Positions 9,963 through 18,401 of a stretch of DNA of 64,000 nucleotides are shown in pieces. Origin of the DNA: Cystobacter fuscus. GTDB lineage: Bacteria > Myxococcota > Myxococcia > Myxococcales > Myxococcaceae. The notes beneath the pieces are model-generated. The model had not been told where the DNA came from. It worked only from the letters and a program-made list of their open reading frames with translations, and searched no databases. The stretch is from contig NZ_CP022098.1 of NCBI RefSeq assembly GCF_002305875.1, positions 7,750,001 to 7,814,000 on the forward strand, written 5' to 3'. Each line of letters starts with the position of its first letter. Within the stretch, counting starts at the first letter, position 1. A program made the translations under genes and the position numbers.

Positions 9963-10600
9963 TTCTTCTCTCCAAGAGCCTCGATCGCGGCGCGCACCCG
10001 GGCCAAGGCGTCCCGGCGCTGCCCGCGCAGCAGCAACTTCCCCGCCTCACCCTCCACCAGCTCCTTGAGCAGCCGCATCCGCGCGGGCCCCTGCGGCAGA
10101 CGCCTGCGCAGCCACCCCATCAGCCGCGCGAGCCGCACGTGCCCGGGCAGCACCTGCTCCAGGAACTGTTGCCGCAGCAGCCGCGCCAGCGCGGGCGCCT
10201 GCCCCGAGGTCGACACCGCCACCACGATGGGCCCGCGCCGACCCACTGACGGCAACGTGAAGTCACACAGCTCCGGCACATCCGCCGTGTTGAGCCACAC
10301 GCCGCTCGCGCGGGCCTCCGCCGCCACGGCCTCGCTCACCCGCGAGTCATCCGTGGCCACGAACACCAGCTCCTGCCCCCGCGTATCCCCGGACCGCCAG
10401 GCGCGCTCGAGCAACTCCAGACGGCCCGCGTCCGCGAGCTGGCGGATGCCGCTGCTCACCACCGGCGCCACCACGCGCAGCCGGGCTCCCGCCTCGACGA
10501 GCTGCCGGCTCCGCTCCTCGGCGATGGTGCCGGCTCCGACCAGAAGCACCCGCCGGCCCTCCAGACGAAGGCAGATGGGAAAGTCCACGGGCGTGCTCAT
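9959..10600 (-). CDS. Precorrin-2 dehydrogenase / sirohydrochlorin ferrochelatase (Met8/CysG-N type)
   Basis: 213 residues from the ATG at 10600; the frame is open to 10684 but the added residues are not conserved-looking. This enzyme oxidises precorrin-2 with NAD and inserts iron to give siroheme. Motifs: PICLRLEGRRVLLVGAGTIA (a Rossmann fold near 8-27), LVFVATDDSRVSEAV, then LCDFTLPSVGRRGPIVVAVST, which holds the Asp used for both reactions, and SGQAPALARLLRQQFLEQVLP. In enterobacteria this activity is fused to SUMT as CysG; here the two are separate genes that overlap by 4 bases. It lies 32 bases after cysH in the sulfate operon. Confidence 0.92.
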   Translation of the reverse strand: MSTPVDFPICLRLEGRRVLLVGAGTIAEERSRQLVEAGARLRVVAPVVSSGIRQLADAGRLELLERAWRSGDTRGQELVFVATDDSRVSEAVAAEARASGVWLNTADVPELCDFTLPSVGRRGPIVVAVSTSGQAPALARLLRQQFLEQVLPGHVRLARLMGWLRRRLPQGPARMRLLKELVEGEAGKLLLRGQRRDALARVRAAIEALGEKK

Positions 10601-10632
10601 GAGACCACTCGAAGCTGGATCCTGGAATTCAT

Positions 10633-11370
10633 TCAGCGCTTCACGTGCAGACCGCACTCGCGGTTGTCGGGCGACTCCCACCACCAGCGGCCCGCACGCT
10701 CGTCCTCGTACGGCTTCACCGCGCGCGTACAGGGCGCGCAGCCGATGGAAGGGTAGCCGCGATCATGCAGCGCGTTGTAGGGGACTCCGTGGGCCTTGAT
10801 GTACGCCCACACTTCCCGGGACGTCCACCGGGCGAGCGGGTTCACCTTGAGCAGACCATGTGTCACGTCCGCCTCGATCGCCTGGACCTCCGTGCGCGTG
10901 ACGGACTGCTCGCGCCGCAACCCCGTCACCCACGCCTCCCGCCCCGTCAGCGCGCGCCTGAGCGGCTCCACCTTGCGCACGCCGCAGCACTCCTTGCGCT
11001 CCTCGATGCTCTGCTTGAACGAGAAGTACCCCTTGGTGGACTCCAGCGCCTCCACCCGCGCGCGCTCGGGAAAGAACGTCTCGATCTCCACGCCATAGCG
11101 GCGGCGCACCACGTCCATCACCTCGTAGGTCTCCGGCGGCAGCCGCCCCGTATCCAGCGTGAACAAACGCACGCTCGGTGCGTGGGCTCGTGCCAGATCG
11201 ATGAGGACCATGTCCTCCGCACCAAAGCTCGAGGCGATGACCGCACGGGCCCCGAAGCGCCGCTCCACCCACGCGAGCACCCGCTCGGCGGGGGCGTCGA
11301 GCAGCTCCTCGGAGGTGGCACGCAGCTCCTCGGGCGAGAACGCGGGCGATGACAAGGAAGACGCGGACAT
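10633..11370 (-). CDS. cysH: Assimilatory APS reductase (4Fe-4S type CysH)
   Basis: 245 residues. It reduces APS to sulfite using thioredoxin. The fold is the PAPS-reductase PP-loop type (VIASSFGAEDMVLIDLA, FTLDTGRLPPETYEVMD, VTGLRREQSVTR). It has the cysteine set of the iron-sulfur APS reductases: adjacent Cys128-Cys129 (KECCGVRKVEPL), Cys211 and Cys214 (GCAPCTR), plus the catalytic Cys239 in ECGLH. PAPS-only reductases lack the CC...CxxC set, so APS is the likely substrate. This agrees with the absence of an APS kinase gene and the dead kinase tail of CysN. It is the first gene of the operon, and the leader upstream carries a promoter and an attenuator-like hairpin pair. Confidence 0.95.
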   Translation of the reverse strand: MSASSLSSPAFSPEELRATSEELLDAPAERVLAWVERRFGARAVIASSFGAEDMVLIDLARAHAPSVRLFTLDTGRLPPETYEVMDVVRRRYGVEIETFFPERARVEALESTKGYFSFKQSIEERKECCGVRKVEPLRRALTGREAWVTGLRREQSVTRTEVQAIEADVTHGLLKVNPLARWTSREVWAYIKAHGVPYNALHDRGYPSIGCAPCTRAVKPYEDERAGRWWWESPDNRECGLHVKR

Positions 11371-11383
11371 GGCGGACCCCGAC

Positions 11384-11424
11384 GGAAAAAAGAACGGCCC
11401 GCCCCTCGAGCGAGGCCGGGCCGT
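11384..11424 (-). terminator. Intrinsic terminator in the cysH leader (attenuator)
   Basis: On the minus strand a stem ACGGCCCG pairs perfectly with CGGGCCGT (8 base pairs, extended inside by CTCG/CGAG) and is followed at once by a T-run (TTCTTTTTT, plus-strand A-run 11386-11391). It lies after the promoter and about 13 bases before the cysH start codon. It would stop transcription before cysH unless the upstream arm is taken by the competing hairpin at 11418-11446. A terminator of an upstream gene is excluded, because no minus-strand gene lies between it and the promoter. Confidence 0.75.
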
Positions 11425-11446
11425 ACGTGTCGCCGCACAACGGCCC
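11418..11446 (-). promoter_or_regulatory. Antiterminator hairpin competing with the cysH leader terminator
   Basis: In the RNA the segment GGGCCGT (plus coordinates 11440-11446) is fully complementary to ACGGCCC (11418-11424). The latter is the same arm that forms the 5' side of the terminator stem, so the two structures exclude each other, as in riboswitches and other attenuators. The RNA upstream, about 80 bases to the start site, could hold a sensor. I do not recognise it as a SAM, SAH or cobalamin riboswitch. The ligand or protein that decides between the two folds is unknown; sulfur compounds or S-adenosylmethionine are natural guesses only. Confidence 0.55.
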
Positions 11447-11510
11447 CGTGGACCGATGCCCTCGGCGATGATTCCCCACCCGCGCCCCTGAGCCTCGGCG
11501 GCCAGCGAAG

Positions 11511-11533
11511 CGCGCTACAGCAGGAGTAGCGCG
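11511..11533 (-). promoter_or_regulatory. Inverted repeat at the predicted cysH start site (operator or leader hairpin)
   Basis: A perfect 8-7-8 dyad, CGCGCTAC - seven bases - GTAGCGCG, starts one base after the -10 box and spans the expected transcription start near 11528. The position is typical of a repressor site that blocks RNA polymerase; alternatively it forms the first hairpin of the leader RNA. No regulator gene lies next to the operon. Confidence 0.5.
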
Positions 11534-11534
11534 G

Positions 11535-11563
11535 TAATTACCGCCCGGGCCTTTCTCCGTCAA
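11535..11563 (-). promoter_or_regulatory. Sigma-70 type promoter of the cysH-cysI operon
   Basis: Reading the minus strand, TTGACG (11558-11563) and TAATTA (11535-11540) are separated by exactly 17 bases, close to the consensus -35 and -10 elements with ideal spacing. AT-rich hexamers stand out in this GC-rich genome. The predicted start is near 11528, giving a leader of about 155 bases before the cysH ATG at 11370. Confidence 0.7.
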
Positions 11564-11661
11564 GGTGGAGGGAACGCCAATATGACGGACGGACGCCTCC
11601 TGCCCTCCTGGTAGGGAGGCATCCAGGTGCGTCTGGGCGTGAAATCGGGCACAAGGGGCAG

Positions 11662-12468
11662 GTGCTCACGCTCTCCTCCCTCTCCATCTACCCGCTCAAG
11701 TCCTGCGCGGAGCTGCCGCTGACCCAGGCCACGGTGGAGCCGCTCGGGCTGCAACAGGATCGCCGCTGGATGGCGGTGCGGTCGGATGGCTCCTGCATGA
11801 CGGGACGCGAGCTGCCCGGCTTCGTGCACCTGCGGGCCGTGCCGGTGCCCGAGGGACTCCACCTGTCGGCGCCCGGCATGCCCGAGCTCGTGGTGTCCGT
11901 GCCTCCGGCGGACGCGCCCCGCCTCGACATCACCGTCTGGGACGACACCTGCTCGGCCGCCTGGATCGGGGACGACGCGGACCGGTGGCTCTCCGCGTAC
12001 CTGCGCGAGCCCGCGCGGCTCGTGTACGTGGACACGCGCATGCAGCGTCCGGTGGATCCCAAGTACGCCGCGCCCGAGGACCGGGTCGGCTTCGCCGACG
12101 GCTTTCCGCTCCTGCTCGCCACCGAGGCCTCGCTCGCCGACCTCAACACGCGTCTGCCCCAGCCCGTGCAGATGAACCGCTTCCGCCCCAACCTCGTGGT
12201 GAGCGGCTGCGAGCCCTTCGCCGAGGATCGCTGGAAGCGGCTGCGCATCGGCGAGGTGGAGTTGGAGCTCGTCAAGCCGTGCGCCCGCTGCGTCTTCGTC
12301 AACGTGGATACGCGCACGGCCCGGCCCGACCCCGCCCAGCAGCCCCTGCGCACCCTCGCCACGTACCGCAAGGACGGCAACAAGGTGATGTTCGGCCAGA
12401 ACGTCATCGCGCGCCGCACGGGCGTGTTGCGCGTGGGCGATGCGGTCGAAGTGTTGGAAGAGGCCTGA
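11662..12468 (+). CDS. MOSC-domain protein (mARC/YcbX-like)
   Basis: 268 residues starting at GTG 11662. The N-terminal MOSC beta-barrel is visible in SIYPLKSCAELPLTQA (1-25 region) with LQQDRRWMAV and TGRELPGFVHL. The MOSC catalytic core follows with FRPNLVVSGCEPFAEDRW, whose Cys is the likely molybdenum-cofactor ligand, then KPCARCVFVNVD, LATYRKDGNKVMFGQN and the final RVGDAVEVLE. Relatives bind molybdenum cofactor and reduce N-hydroxylated compounds, taking electrons from a ferredoxin or cytochrome b5. Here no fused 2Fe-2S domain is present, so the electron donor is separate. The gene is divergent from cysH and independent of it. Confidence 0.88.
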   Translation: MLTLSSLSIYPLKSCAELPLTQATVEPLGLQQDRRWMAVRSDGSCMTGRELPGFVHLRAVPVPEGLHLSAPGMPELVVSVPPADAPRLDITVWDDTCSAAWIGDDADRWLSAYLREPARLVYVDTRMQRPVDPKYAAPEDRVGFADGFPLLLATEASLADLNTRLPQPVQMNRFRPNLVVSGCEPFAEDRWKRLRIGEVELELVKPCARCVFVNVDTRTARPDPAQQPLRTLATYRKDGNKVMFGQNVIARRTGVLRVGDAVEVLEEA

Positions 12469-12581
12469 AAGAATTACGACCTCGCGCGAGAGTCCTCGGA
12501 CCTGGGGGCGGGGCTTCCCTCGGACGCGAGGCACGAGCGGGACCACCGGGCGCTGGCACGCGACGTGCTGAACGCTCGGGC

Positions 12582-13505
12582 ATGACGATCGCGCATCGCG
12601 CCCGGAACATCTTCAAGCTCGGCAGGCAGGCGGTCTCGGAGTGGAGCGAGGACAACGCTCCGATGTTCGCCGCCTCGCTCTCCTACTACACCCTCTTCTC
12701 CATCGCCCCGCTGCTGGTCATCGCCGTGAGCGTGGCGGGCATGGTGTTTGGCGAGGAGGCGGCGCGGGGGCAGATCCAGGCGCAGTTGGAGGACCTGGTG
12801 GGCCGCGGCAGCGCCGAGGTCATCGGGCAGATGATGATCAGCGCGCGCAAGCCGGAAGCAGGCATCCTCGCCACCGCCATCGGCCTCGTCGCCCTCATCT
12901 TCGGCGCCACGGGCGTGTTCGTGCAGTTGCAGGACGCGCTCAACCACATCTGGAACGTGAAGCCCAAGCCGCGCAACGGTGTCATCGCCTTCCTGCGCAG
13001 CCGCTTCCTGTCCTTCGCCATGGTGCTGGTGATTGGCTTCCTGCTGCTGGTGTCGCTGGTGGTGAGCGCCGTGCTGGCGGCGCTGGGCGCGTGGTTCTCC
13101 AACCTGCTGCCTGGCTGGACGGTGATGTGGCAGGGCGTCAACCTGCTCATCTCCTTCGGTGTCATCACCGTGCTCTTCGCGATGATGTACAAGCTGCTCC
13201 CCGACACCCACGTGTCCTGGCGGGACGTGTGGCTGGGGGCCGCCGTGACGTCGCTGCTCTTCAGCCTGGGCAAGTTCCTCATCGGGCTGTACCTGGGCCG
13301 CAGCGCCGTGGCGTCGAGCTACGGCGCGGCGGGCTCGCTGGCGGTGGTGCTGCTCTGGGTCTACTACTCCGCGCAGATCCTCTTCCTCGGGGCCGAGTTC
13401 ACCCAGGTGTACGCCCGCAGCCACGGCAGCCACAGCCACCCGGCGCGGCAACAGACCCCGCGACCCGAGGAACGGGCCCCGGGGGCGGAGGCCCACCCGA
13501 TCTGA
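12582..13505 (+). CDS. YihY/BrkB-family inner membrane protein
   Basis: 307 residues from the ATG at 12582. The frame is open far upstream, but that part overlaps the MOSC gene and is a shadow. The family pattern is clear: an N-terminal amphipathic segment, SLSYYTLFSIAPLLVIAVSV, GLVALIFGATGVFVQLQDAL, then further hydrophobic segments near 135-165, 180-205, 215-240 and 245-270, about six membrane spans in all. A hydrophilic His/Pro-rich tail of about 35 residues follows. The molecular function of YihY proteins is unsettled; they have been named ribonuclease BN in error. It lies 113 bases after the MOSC gene with no sign of a shared job. Confidence 0.9.
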   Translation: MTIAHRARNIFKLGRQAVSEWSEDNAPMFAASLSYYTLFSIAPLLVIAVSVAGMVFGEEAARGQIQAQLEDLVGRGSAEVIGQMMISARKPEAGILATAIGLVALIFGATGVFVQLQDALNHIWNVKPKPRNGVIAFLRSRFLSFAMVLVIGFLLLVSLVVSAVLAALGAWFSNLLPGWTVMWQGVNLLISFGVITVLFAMMYKLLPDTHVSWRDVWLGAAVTSLLFSLGKFLIGLYLGRSAVASSYGAAGSLAVVLLWVYYSAQILFLGAEFTQVYARSHGSHSHPARQQTPRPEERAPGAEAHPI

Positions 13506-13580
13506 GGCAGCGTTTTCCTCCTGGCAATCCACCTGAACCGTGGTGCTTGGGGATGGGGGGTTTTGGTAGGCAGCAGCCCC

Positions 13581-16070
13581 ATGCTCCCTCTCCTCGCTGC
13601 TCTCTGGCTCACCGCGGCCCCGCTCCCCGCGGCTCCGCAATCACTCACGTCCGTCACCTCCTCCCGTGCCCTGTCCGATGGACTCGAGCTGCGCGCGGGA
13701 GAGGCGACCCTGCGCATCTCCGCCCTGCGTGACGACATCCTGCGCATCCGCGTCAGCCCGGGGGCGGCCCTGCCGGAAGACGCCTCGTGGGCCGTGCTCC
13801 GCGAGGCCCGTGCTCGGAGCGTCAAGGTGAAGGCGCTGCCGGAGAGCGAGGCTTCCGTGGGCTTCCGCACGGCGGCGCTGGAGGTCCGGGTCGAGAAGAA
13901 TCCCCTGCGGCTGCTCATCCTCGATCTCCAGGGCAACCTCCTCTCGGCCGACGCGGTGGGCCGTCCCACGCAGTTCCTCGGAGGAGGGTTCCAGCTCACC
14001 AGGCAGATGCCCGCGGACGAGCACTACTTCGGCCTGGGCGACAAGGCAGGCCCACTCGACCGCCGCGACCAGGCCTTCACCCTCTGGAACACCGACGCCT
14101 ACCGCCATCAGGAATCGACCGATCCCATCTACAAGAGCATTCCGTTCTTCATGGCCGTTCGCGCCGGCCGCGCCCACGGCATCCTGCTCGACAACACCTG
14201 GCGCACCCACTTCGACTTCGGCAAGCAGTGGCACGACGCCTACACCTTCGGCTCCGAGGGTGGCCCGCTCGAGTACTACTTCCTGCACGGGCCCGAGCCC
14301 AAGAAGGTGCTCGAGGGCTACACCTTCCTCACCGGGCCCGCGCCCCTGCCTCCACGCTGGGCGCTCGGCTTCCAGCAGTCCCGCTTCAGCTACGAGCCCG
14401 AGTCGCGCGTGCGGGAAATCGCCTCGCGCTTGAGGGCCGATCAGATCCCCTCGGACGTGCTCTTCCTGGACATCGACTACCTGGATCGCTTCCGCGCCTT
14501 CACCGCCGACAAGAGCAAGTTCCCGGATCTGCCCGGGCTCATCCGCGACCTGGGCCAGCAGAACTTCCGGGTGATCACCATCTCCGACATGCACATCGCG
14601 CGGGTGCCCGACGCCGGGTACGCGCCATATGACACGGGGGTCGCCGGCAACCACTTCGTCCACAACCCGGACGGCAGCCTCTTCGCCGGCCGTGTCTGGC
14701 CCGGCGACTCGGTGTTTCCCGACTTCACCCGCGCCCAGACGCGCGACTGGTGGGGCTCGCAGTACAAGGAGCTGGTGGCGCAGGGCGTGGCGGGCCACTG
14801 GAACGACATGAACGAGCCCTCGGTCTTCTCCCCTCTCAAGACCCTGCCGCTCGACTCGGTGCACCGCATCGAGGAGCCCGGCTTCGAGAGCCGGAACGCC
14901 ACCCACGCCGAGGTGCACAACGTCATCGGCCTGCTGAACGCGCGCGCCACCTATGAGGGACTGTCGAAGCTCCAGCCCGAGGAACGGCCGTATGTCCTCA
15001 CCCGCGCCACCTACGCGGGAGGCCACCGCTACGGCGCCACCTGGACGGGAGACAACAGCGCCACCTGGAACCACCTGCGCCTGAGCACGCCCATGCTCTT
15101 GAACCTGGGGCTCAGCGGCTTCTCGCTCGCGGGGGTCGACGTCGGGGGCTACTCGGGTACGCCCCCGGAAGAGCTGCTGACGCGCTGGTTTGAAGTCGGC
15201 GCCTTCAATCCCCTCTACCGCGGCCACGCCGAGAAGGGCACCGGCGACCACGAGGTCTGGGCCCACGGCCCCGCGCCCGAGGCCGTGCGCCGCCGCTACA
15301 TCGAGACGCGCTACCGGCTGCTGCCCTACCTCTACACCCTGGCGGAGGAGAACTCGCGCACGGGCCTGCCCATGATGCGTCCCCTCTTCCTCGAGTTCCC
15401 CACGGCCACCGAGGACAAACATCCGCTGGACCTCGATGCCGGCCACGAGTTCATGCTCGGCCGCGCCCTGCTGGTGGCGCCCCCGCCCTTCCCCGAGAAC
15501 CCGGATGTGTACCCGGTCACCCTGCCCCCCGGTGACTGGTTCGACTTCTGGACGGGCCACAAGGCCGAGGGCACCCGGAACGGCACCGCGCCGACCAATG
15601 CCTCCACGCCCTCGACGTTGAAGGTGACGCCCAAGCTGGACGAGCTGCCAGTGTTCGTCCGGGCCGGCAGCATCCTTCCCCTACAGCCGCTGGTGCAGCA
15701 CACGGCGCAGGTGCCCCAGGGCCCCCTGGAGCTGCGCGTCTACCCGGGGCCGGACTGCCAGGGCGACCTCTACCTCGATGACGGCCACAGCCTCGCCTAC
15801 AAGAAGGGCGCCTGGCTGCGGCAGCGCTTCTCCTGCCAGGTCGAGACGAGCGGGCTGAAGGTGACGCTGGCCAGGCCCACGGGCAGCTACCCGGCGTGGT
15901 GGAAGACCGTGGACATCGTGGTCCACGACTGGCCCGAGGCCCGCACCTCCGCGACCCTCGCCCGGGGAGGCTCCCCCTCCGTCCGCTACGACGCCGCGAC
16001 GCGCACCTTGCGCATCTCGATTCCCGCCGATCGCGCGGGCTCGGAGCTGCGGCTGACACGCGCCCCCTAG
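13581..16070 (+). CDS. Secreted glycoside hydrolase family 31 alpha-glucosidase
   Basis: 829 residues from the ATG at 13581; an in-frame TTG at 13563 is a weaker start. Residues 1-24 form a signal peptide (MLPLLAALWLTAAPLPAAPQ), so the enzyme is exported. An N-terminal beta-sandwich (to about 230) precedes the catalytic barrel. GH31 marks are WALGFQQSRFSY, DVLFLDIDYLD, the nucleophile Asp409 in WNDMNEPSVF and the acid/base Asp491 in TGDNSATWNHL, followed by LAGVDVGGYSG and the RYRLLPYLYTL segment. The C-terminal beta domains end the protein. It probably cuts alpha-linked glucose from maltose-, starch- or glycan-derived sugars; exact linkage is not predictable. A hairpin terminator follows the gene. 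Confidence 0.93.
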   Translation: MLPLLAALWLTAAPLPAAPQSLTSVTSSRALSDGLELRAGEATLRISALRDDILRIRVSPGAALPEDASWAVLREARARSVKVKALPESEASVGFRTAALEVRVEKNPLRLLILDLQGNLLSADAVGRPTQFLGGGFQLTRQMPADEHYFGLGDKAGPLDRRDQAFTLWNTDAYRHQESTDPIYKSIPFFMAVRAGRAHGILLDNTWRTHFDFGKQWHDAYTFGSEGGPLEYYFLHGPEPKKVLEGYTFLTGPAPLPPRWALGFQQSRFSYEPESRVREIASRLRADQIPSDVLFLDIDYLDRFRAFTADKSKFPDLPGLIRDLGQQNFRVITISDMHIARVPDAGYAPYDTGVAGNHFVHNPDGSLFAGRVWPGDSVFPDFTRAQTRDWWGSQYKELVAQGVAGHWNDMNEPSVFSPLKTLPLDSVHRIEEPGFESRNATHAEVHNVIGLLNARATYEGLSKLQPEERPYVLTRATYAGGHRYGATWTGDNSATWNHLRLSTPMLLNLGLSGFSLAGVDVGGYSGTPPEELLTRWFEVGAFNPLYRGHAEKGTGDHEVWAHGPAPEAVRRRYIETRYRLLPYLYTLAEENSRTGLPMMRPLFLEFPTATEDKHPLDLDAGHEFMLGRALLVAPPPFPENPDVYPVTLPPGDWFDFWTGHKAEGTRNGTAPTNASTPSTLKVTPKLDELPVFVRAGSILPLQPLVQHTAQVPQGPLELRVYPGPDCQGDLYLDDGHSLAYKKGAWLRQRFSCQVETSGLKVTLARPTGSYPAWWKTVDIVVHDWPEARTSATLARGGSPSVRYDAATRTLRISIPADRAGSELRLTRAP

Positions 16071-16105
16071 TCCTCCCGGCGAGCGACCAGCCCGTCCCCG
16101 GCCAG

Positions 16106-16142
16106 GAGAGAAGAACCGAGGCTTCGGCTCTTCTCTCGTTTC
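16106..16142 (+). terminator. Rho-independent terminator after the GH31 gene
   Basis: The arms GAGAGAAGA (16106-16114) and TCTTCTCTC (16129-16137) are exact complements around a GC-rich core with the stable CTTCGG-type turn, and CGTTT follows. It lies 35 bases after the glucosidase stop codon and before the cytochrome P450 gene, so it should separate the two transcripts. Confidence 0.7.
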
Positions 16143-16229
16143 AGGCAGCGGCCACCCACGTCCATACTGACGTCCCGAGACGAGCCCGGCTTTCTTCTCA
16201 TCCACGCCGGGCCGACCCCAGGAGAAGCC

Positions 16230-17492
16230 ATGAGTTCCCCGTCGTCCCCACGTCCAGAGGCCGCGAACGCATCCGGCTGCCCTTTCTCGGCCAGGTCCTT
16301 CAACCCCTTCGCGCCCCCCCAGCACGAGAACATGCAGGCCCTCTTCGCCCAGGCCCGGCGCGAGCAGCCCGTCTTCTTCAGTGAGGCCATGAACGCCTGG
16401 GTGGTGACGCGCCACGAGGACATCTGCGCCGCCGTAGAGGATACGCAGCGCTTCTCCTCGAAACTCGACTCGCAGATCTTCGAGGCACTCCTGCCCGAGC
16501 CCCGGGCGTACCTGGCGGACGCGGGCTACCGCAAGATGCCCATGATCTACGATGATCCCCCCGAGCACTCGCGCTCCCGGCAGATCGTCGCCCGGCTCTT
16601 CTCCAAGGAGAACCTCGCCGCGCTGGAGCCGCTCGTGCGCAGCATCACCGAGGAGCTGGTGGACGGCTTCGCCCAGGACCGGCAGGTGGAGCTGGTCAGC
16701 CGACTGGCCTACCCGCTGCCCATCCGGGTCATCTTCGCGTGGATGGGCCTGCCGCTGGAGCTGATGGACGACTTCAAGAAGTGGTCCCGCCATCTCACCC
16801 TGATGCTGTCGCTCCAGGCCCGGACGCTGGAGCTGCAGAACGAGTGCGTGCGCGGGGTGACGGACATGCAGCGCTGCGTGGCGGAGCTCATCTCCGAGCG
16901 CGTGGCGCACCCGCGCGAGGATGGCCTGACCGTGCTGGCCCAGTCGCTGAGGGAGGGCACCACCCTGGACGCGGCGGATCTGGCGGCCATGGTGATGCTG
17001 CTGATCTCCGCCGGCCACGAGACCACCTCCAGCCTGATGGGAATGGCGGTACGCGTCCTGCTGGAGCAGCCCGAGCGCTGGCGACAGCTCCGCGAGGAGC
17101 CGCACACCCTTCCGCGGGTGGTCGAGGAGGTGCTGCGCTACGAGACGCCGATGGCCATCCTGGCCCGCCATACCGCCACGCAGGCCGAGCTGGGAGGGGT
17201 GACGATCCCGGCCGGAGCGCGGGTGCTGCTGGTGGTGCTCTCGGGGAACCGGGACGAGCGGCGCTTCCCCGAGCCGGAGGGCTTCGACCCCAAGCGGCCC
17301 CAACTGGGGCAGCACCTGGCCTTCGGCCGGGGCATCCACGTCTGCGTGGGAGCGGGCCTGGCCCGGCTGGAGGCCCGGGTGATGCTGGAGGTGCTCGCCC
17401 GTAGACTGCCCGGGCTTCGGATCGTGGAACCGCCCCGGCTGGTCCCTGGCCCGGTGCGCCACCAAGAGCAGCTCCTGCTCGCCTGGGACTGA
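16230..17492 (+). CDS. Cytochrome P450
   Basis: 420 residues, typical of soluble bacterial class I P450s. The oxygen-binding I helix reads AGHETT (261-266), the ExxR motif is in EEVLRYETPM, and the heme thiolate is Cys372 in FGRGIHVCVGAGLARLE. No membrane anchor is present. It would insert one oxygen atom into an organic substrate with electrons from a ferredoxin; no ferredoxin or ferredoxin reductase is adjacent, so partners are supplied from elsewhere. It starts after a small gap with a AGGAG site at about 16221. It converges on the dienelactone hydrolase gene and is about 39 kb from the PKS-NRPS genes, so there is no reason to tie it to that product. Confidence 0.95.
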   Translation: MSSPSSPRPEAANASGCPFSARSFNPFAPPQHENMQALFAQARREQPVFFSEAMNAWVVTRHEDICAAVEDTQRFSSKLDSQIFEALLPEPRAYLADAGYRKMPMIYDDPPEHSRSRQIVARLFSKENLAALEPLVRSITEELVDGFAQDRQVELVSRLAYPLPIRVIFAWMGLPLELMDDFKKWSRHLTLMLSLQARTLELQNECVRGVTDMQRCVAELISERVAHPREDGLTVLAQSLREGTTLDAADLAAMVMLLISAGHETTSSLMGMAVRVLLEQPERWRQLREEPHTLPRVVEEVLRYETPMAILARHTATQAELGGVTIPAGARVLLVVLSGNRDERRFPEPEGFDPKRPQLGQHLAFGRGIHVCVGAGLARLEARVMLEVLARRLPGLRIVEPPRLVPGPVRHQEQLLLAWD

Positions 17493-17497
17493 GCGCC

Positions 17498-18244
17498 TCA
17501 GCCCTTGAGCGTCCGGCCGAACAACGAGAGCAGCGTCTGCCAGTGCCGCTCGGAGGCATCCTTGTCGTAGACGGGCATGCCCTCCACCGCGAAGCCATGG
17601 CGGGCACCGACGTAGAGCTCGGATTGATGCTTGACGCCCGCCGACTTCAGGGCCGCCTCCAGCCGCGCGATGGCCTCGGCGGGCATGAAGACGTCCTGAT
17701 CGGCATGGCCAAAATAGACCTCGCCCTTGAGCTTGCTGGCGAGGAGGTGGGGGCTGGAGGGCTCATCCGTGGCCAGCCGCCCGCCGTGGTACGAGGCCGC
17801 CGCGACGATCCGGTCCGGGAAGTCGGCCATCAAGCGCACGGCGATGGCGCCTCCCATGCAGTAGCCCACCACGCCCACGCGAGACCCCTTCACCTGGGAC
17901 TGTGCGGAGAGGAAGTCGAGCTGCGCGGCGGCATCCGTCTTGACGCGCTCGGGCGTGAGCGCGGAGATGAGCCCGAAGATGCGCTTGCGGACCGCCTCGT
18001 CCGTGAACGAGCCCTCCGCCAGGCCAGGCAGCGGCGCGCGACCTTCCCGGTAGTAGACGTTGGGCAGCAGCACGACGTAGCCCGCCGCCGCCAGCCGGTT
18101 CGCCATGGCCTCGAACGCGGGACGGATGCCCATGGCGTCCGTGATCAGGAGCACCGCCGGCCACTGTCCCTCTCCGTCAGGGTGATACAGCCTGGCGTCC
18201 AGCGTTCCCTCTGGGGTCTTGATGTCGACAGCTTGCACGGCCAC
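17498..18244 (-). CDS. Dienelactone hydrolase family protein
   Basis: 248 residues when started at the GTG at 18244, which has a GGAGG ribosome site 6 bases upstream; an ATG at 18298 would add 18 residues without family resemblance. The fold is an alpha/beta hydrolase with the dienelactone-hydrolase nucleophile Cys in VVGYCMGGAIAVRL, an Asp in GHADQDVFMP and His in GARHGFAVEGMP, completing a Cys-Asp-His triad. Members hydrolyse dienelactones from catechol breakdown and other small esters. No other aromatic degradation genes are present, so the true substrate is open. Confidence 0.9.
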   Translation of the reverse strand: MAVQAVDIKTPEGTLDARLYHPDGEGQWPAVLLITDAMGIRPAFEAMANRLAAAGYVVLLPNVYYREGRAPLPGLAEGSFTDEAVRKRIFGLISALTPERVKTDAAAQLDFLSAQSQVKGSRVGVVGYCMGGAIAVRLMADFPDRIVAAASYHGGRLATDEPSSPHLLASKLKGEVYFGHADQDVFMPAEAIARLEAALKSAGVKHQSELYVGARHGFAVEGMPVYDKDASERHWQTLLSLFGRTLKG

Positions 18245-18401
18245 GCGCCACCTCCAGTTCGAGCCGGAGGTGTCTAACGCACCGGGACGCGCCTTCAACA
18301 GAATCCAGGGGAAAAGGGGATGCAGGAGGACACTCGGCCCATGTCATGGTCTGGACCCCGCCTCGCGCGGCTGCCCCGCCTCCCACGCGCTGGAGTCGAA
18401 C

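Noticed and set aside
11447-11528. Possible SAM, SAH or cobalamin riboswitch sensor in the cysH leader
   Set aside because: The conserved cores of these classes could not be matched; only the terminator/antiterminator pair is reported.
13641-15560. A 639-codon minus-strand frame
   Set aside because: Antisense shadow of the GH31 glucosidase.
16230-17492. Cytochrome P450 as a tailoring enzyme of the PKS-NRPS product
   Set aside because: It lies about 39 kb from the NRPS with unrelated genes between; no evidence links them.
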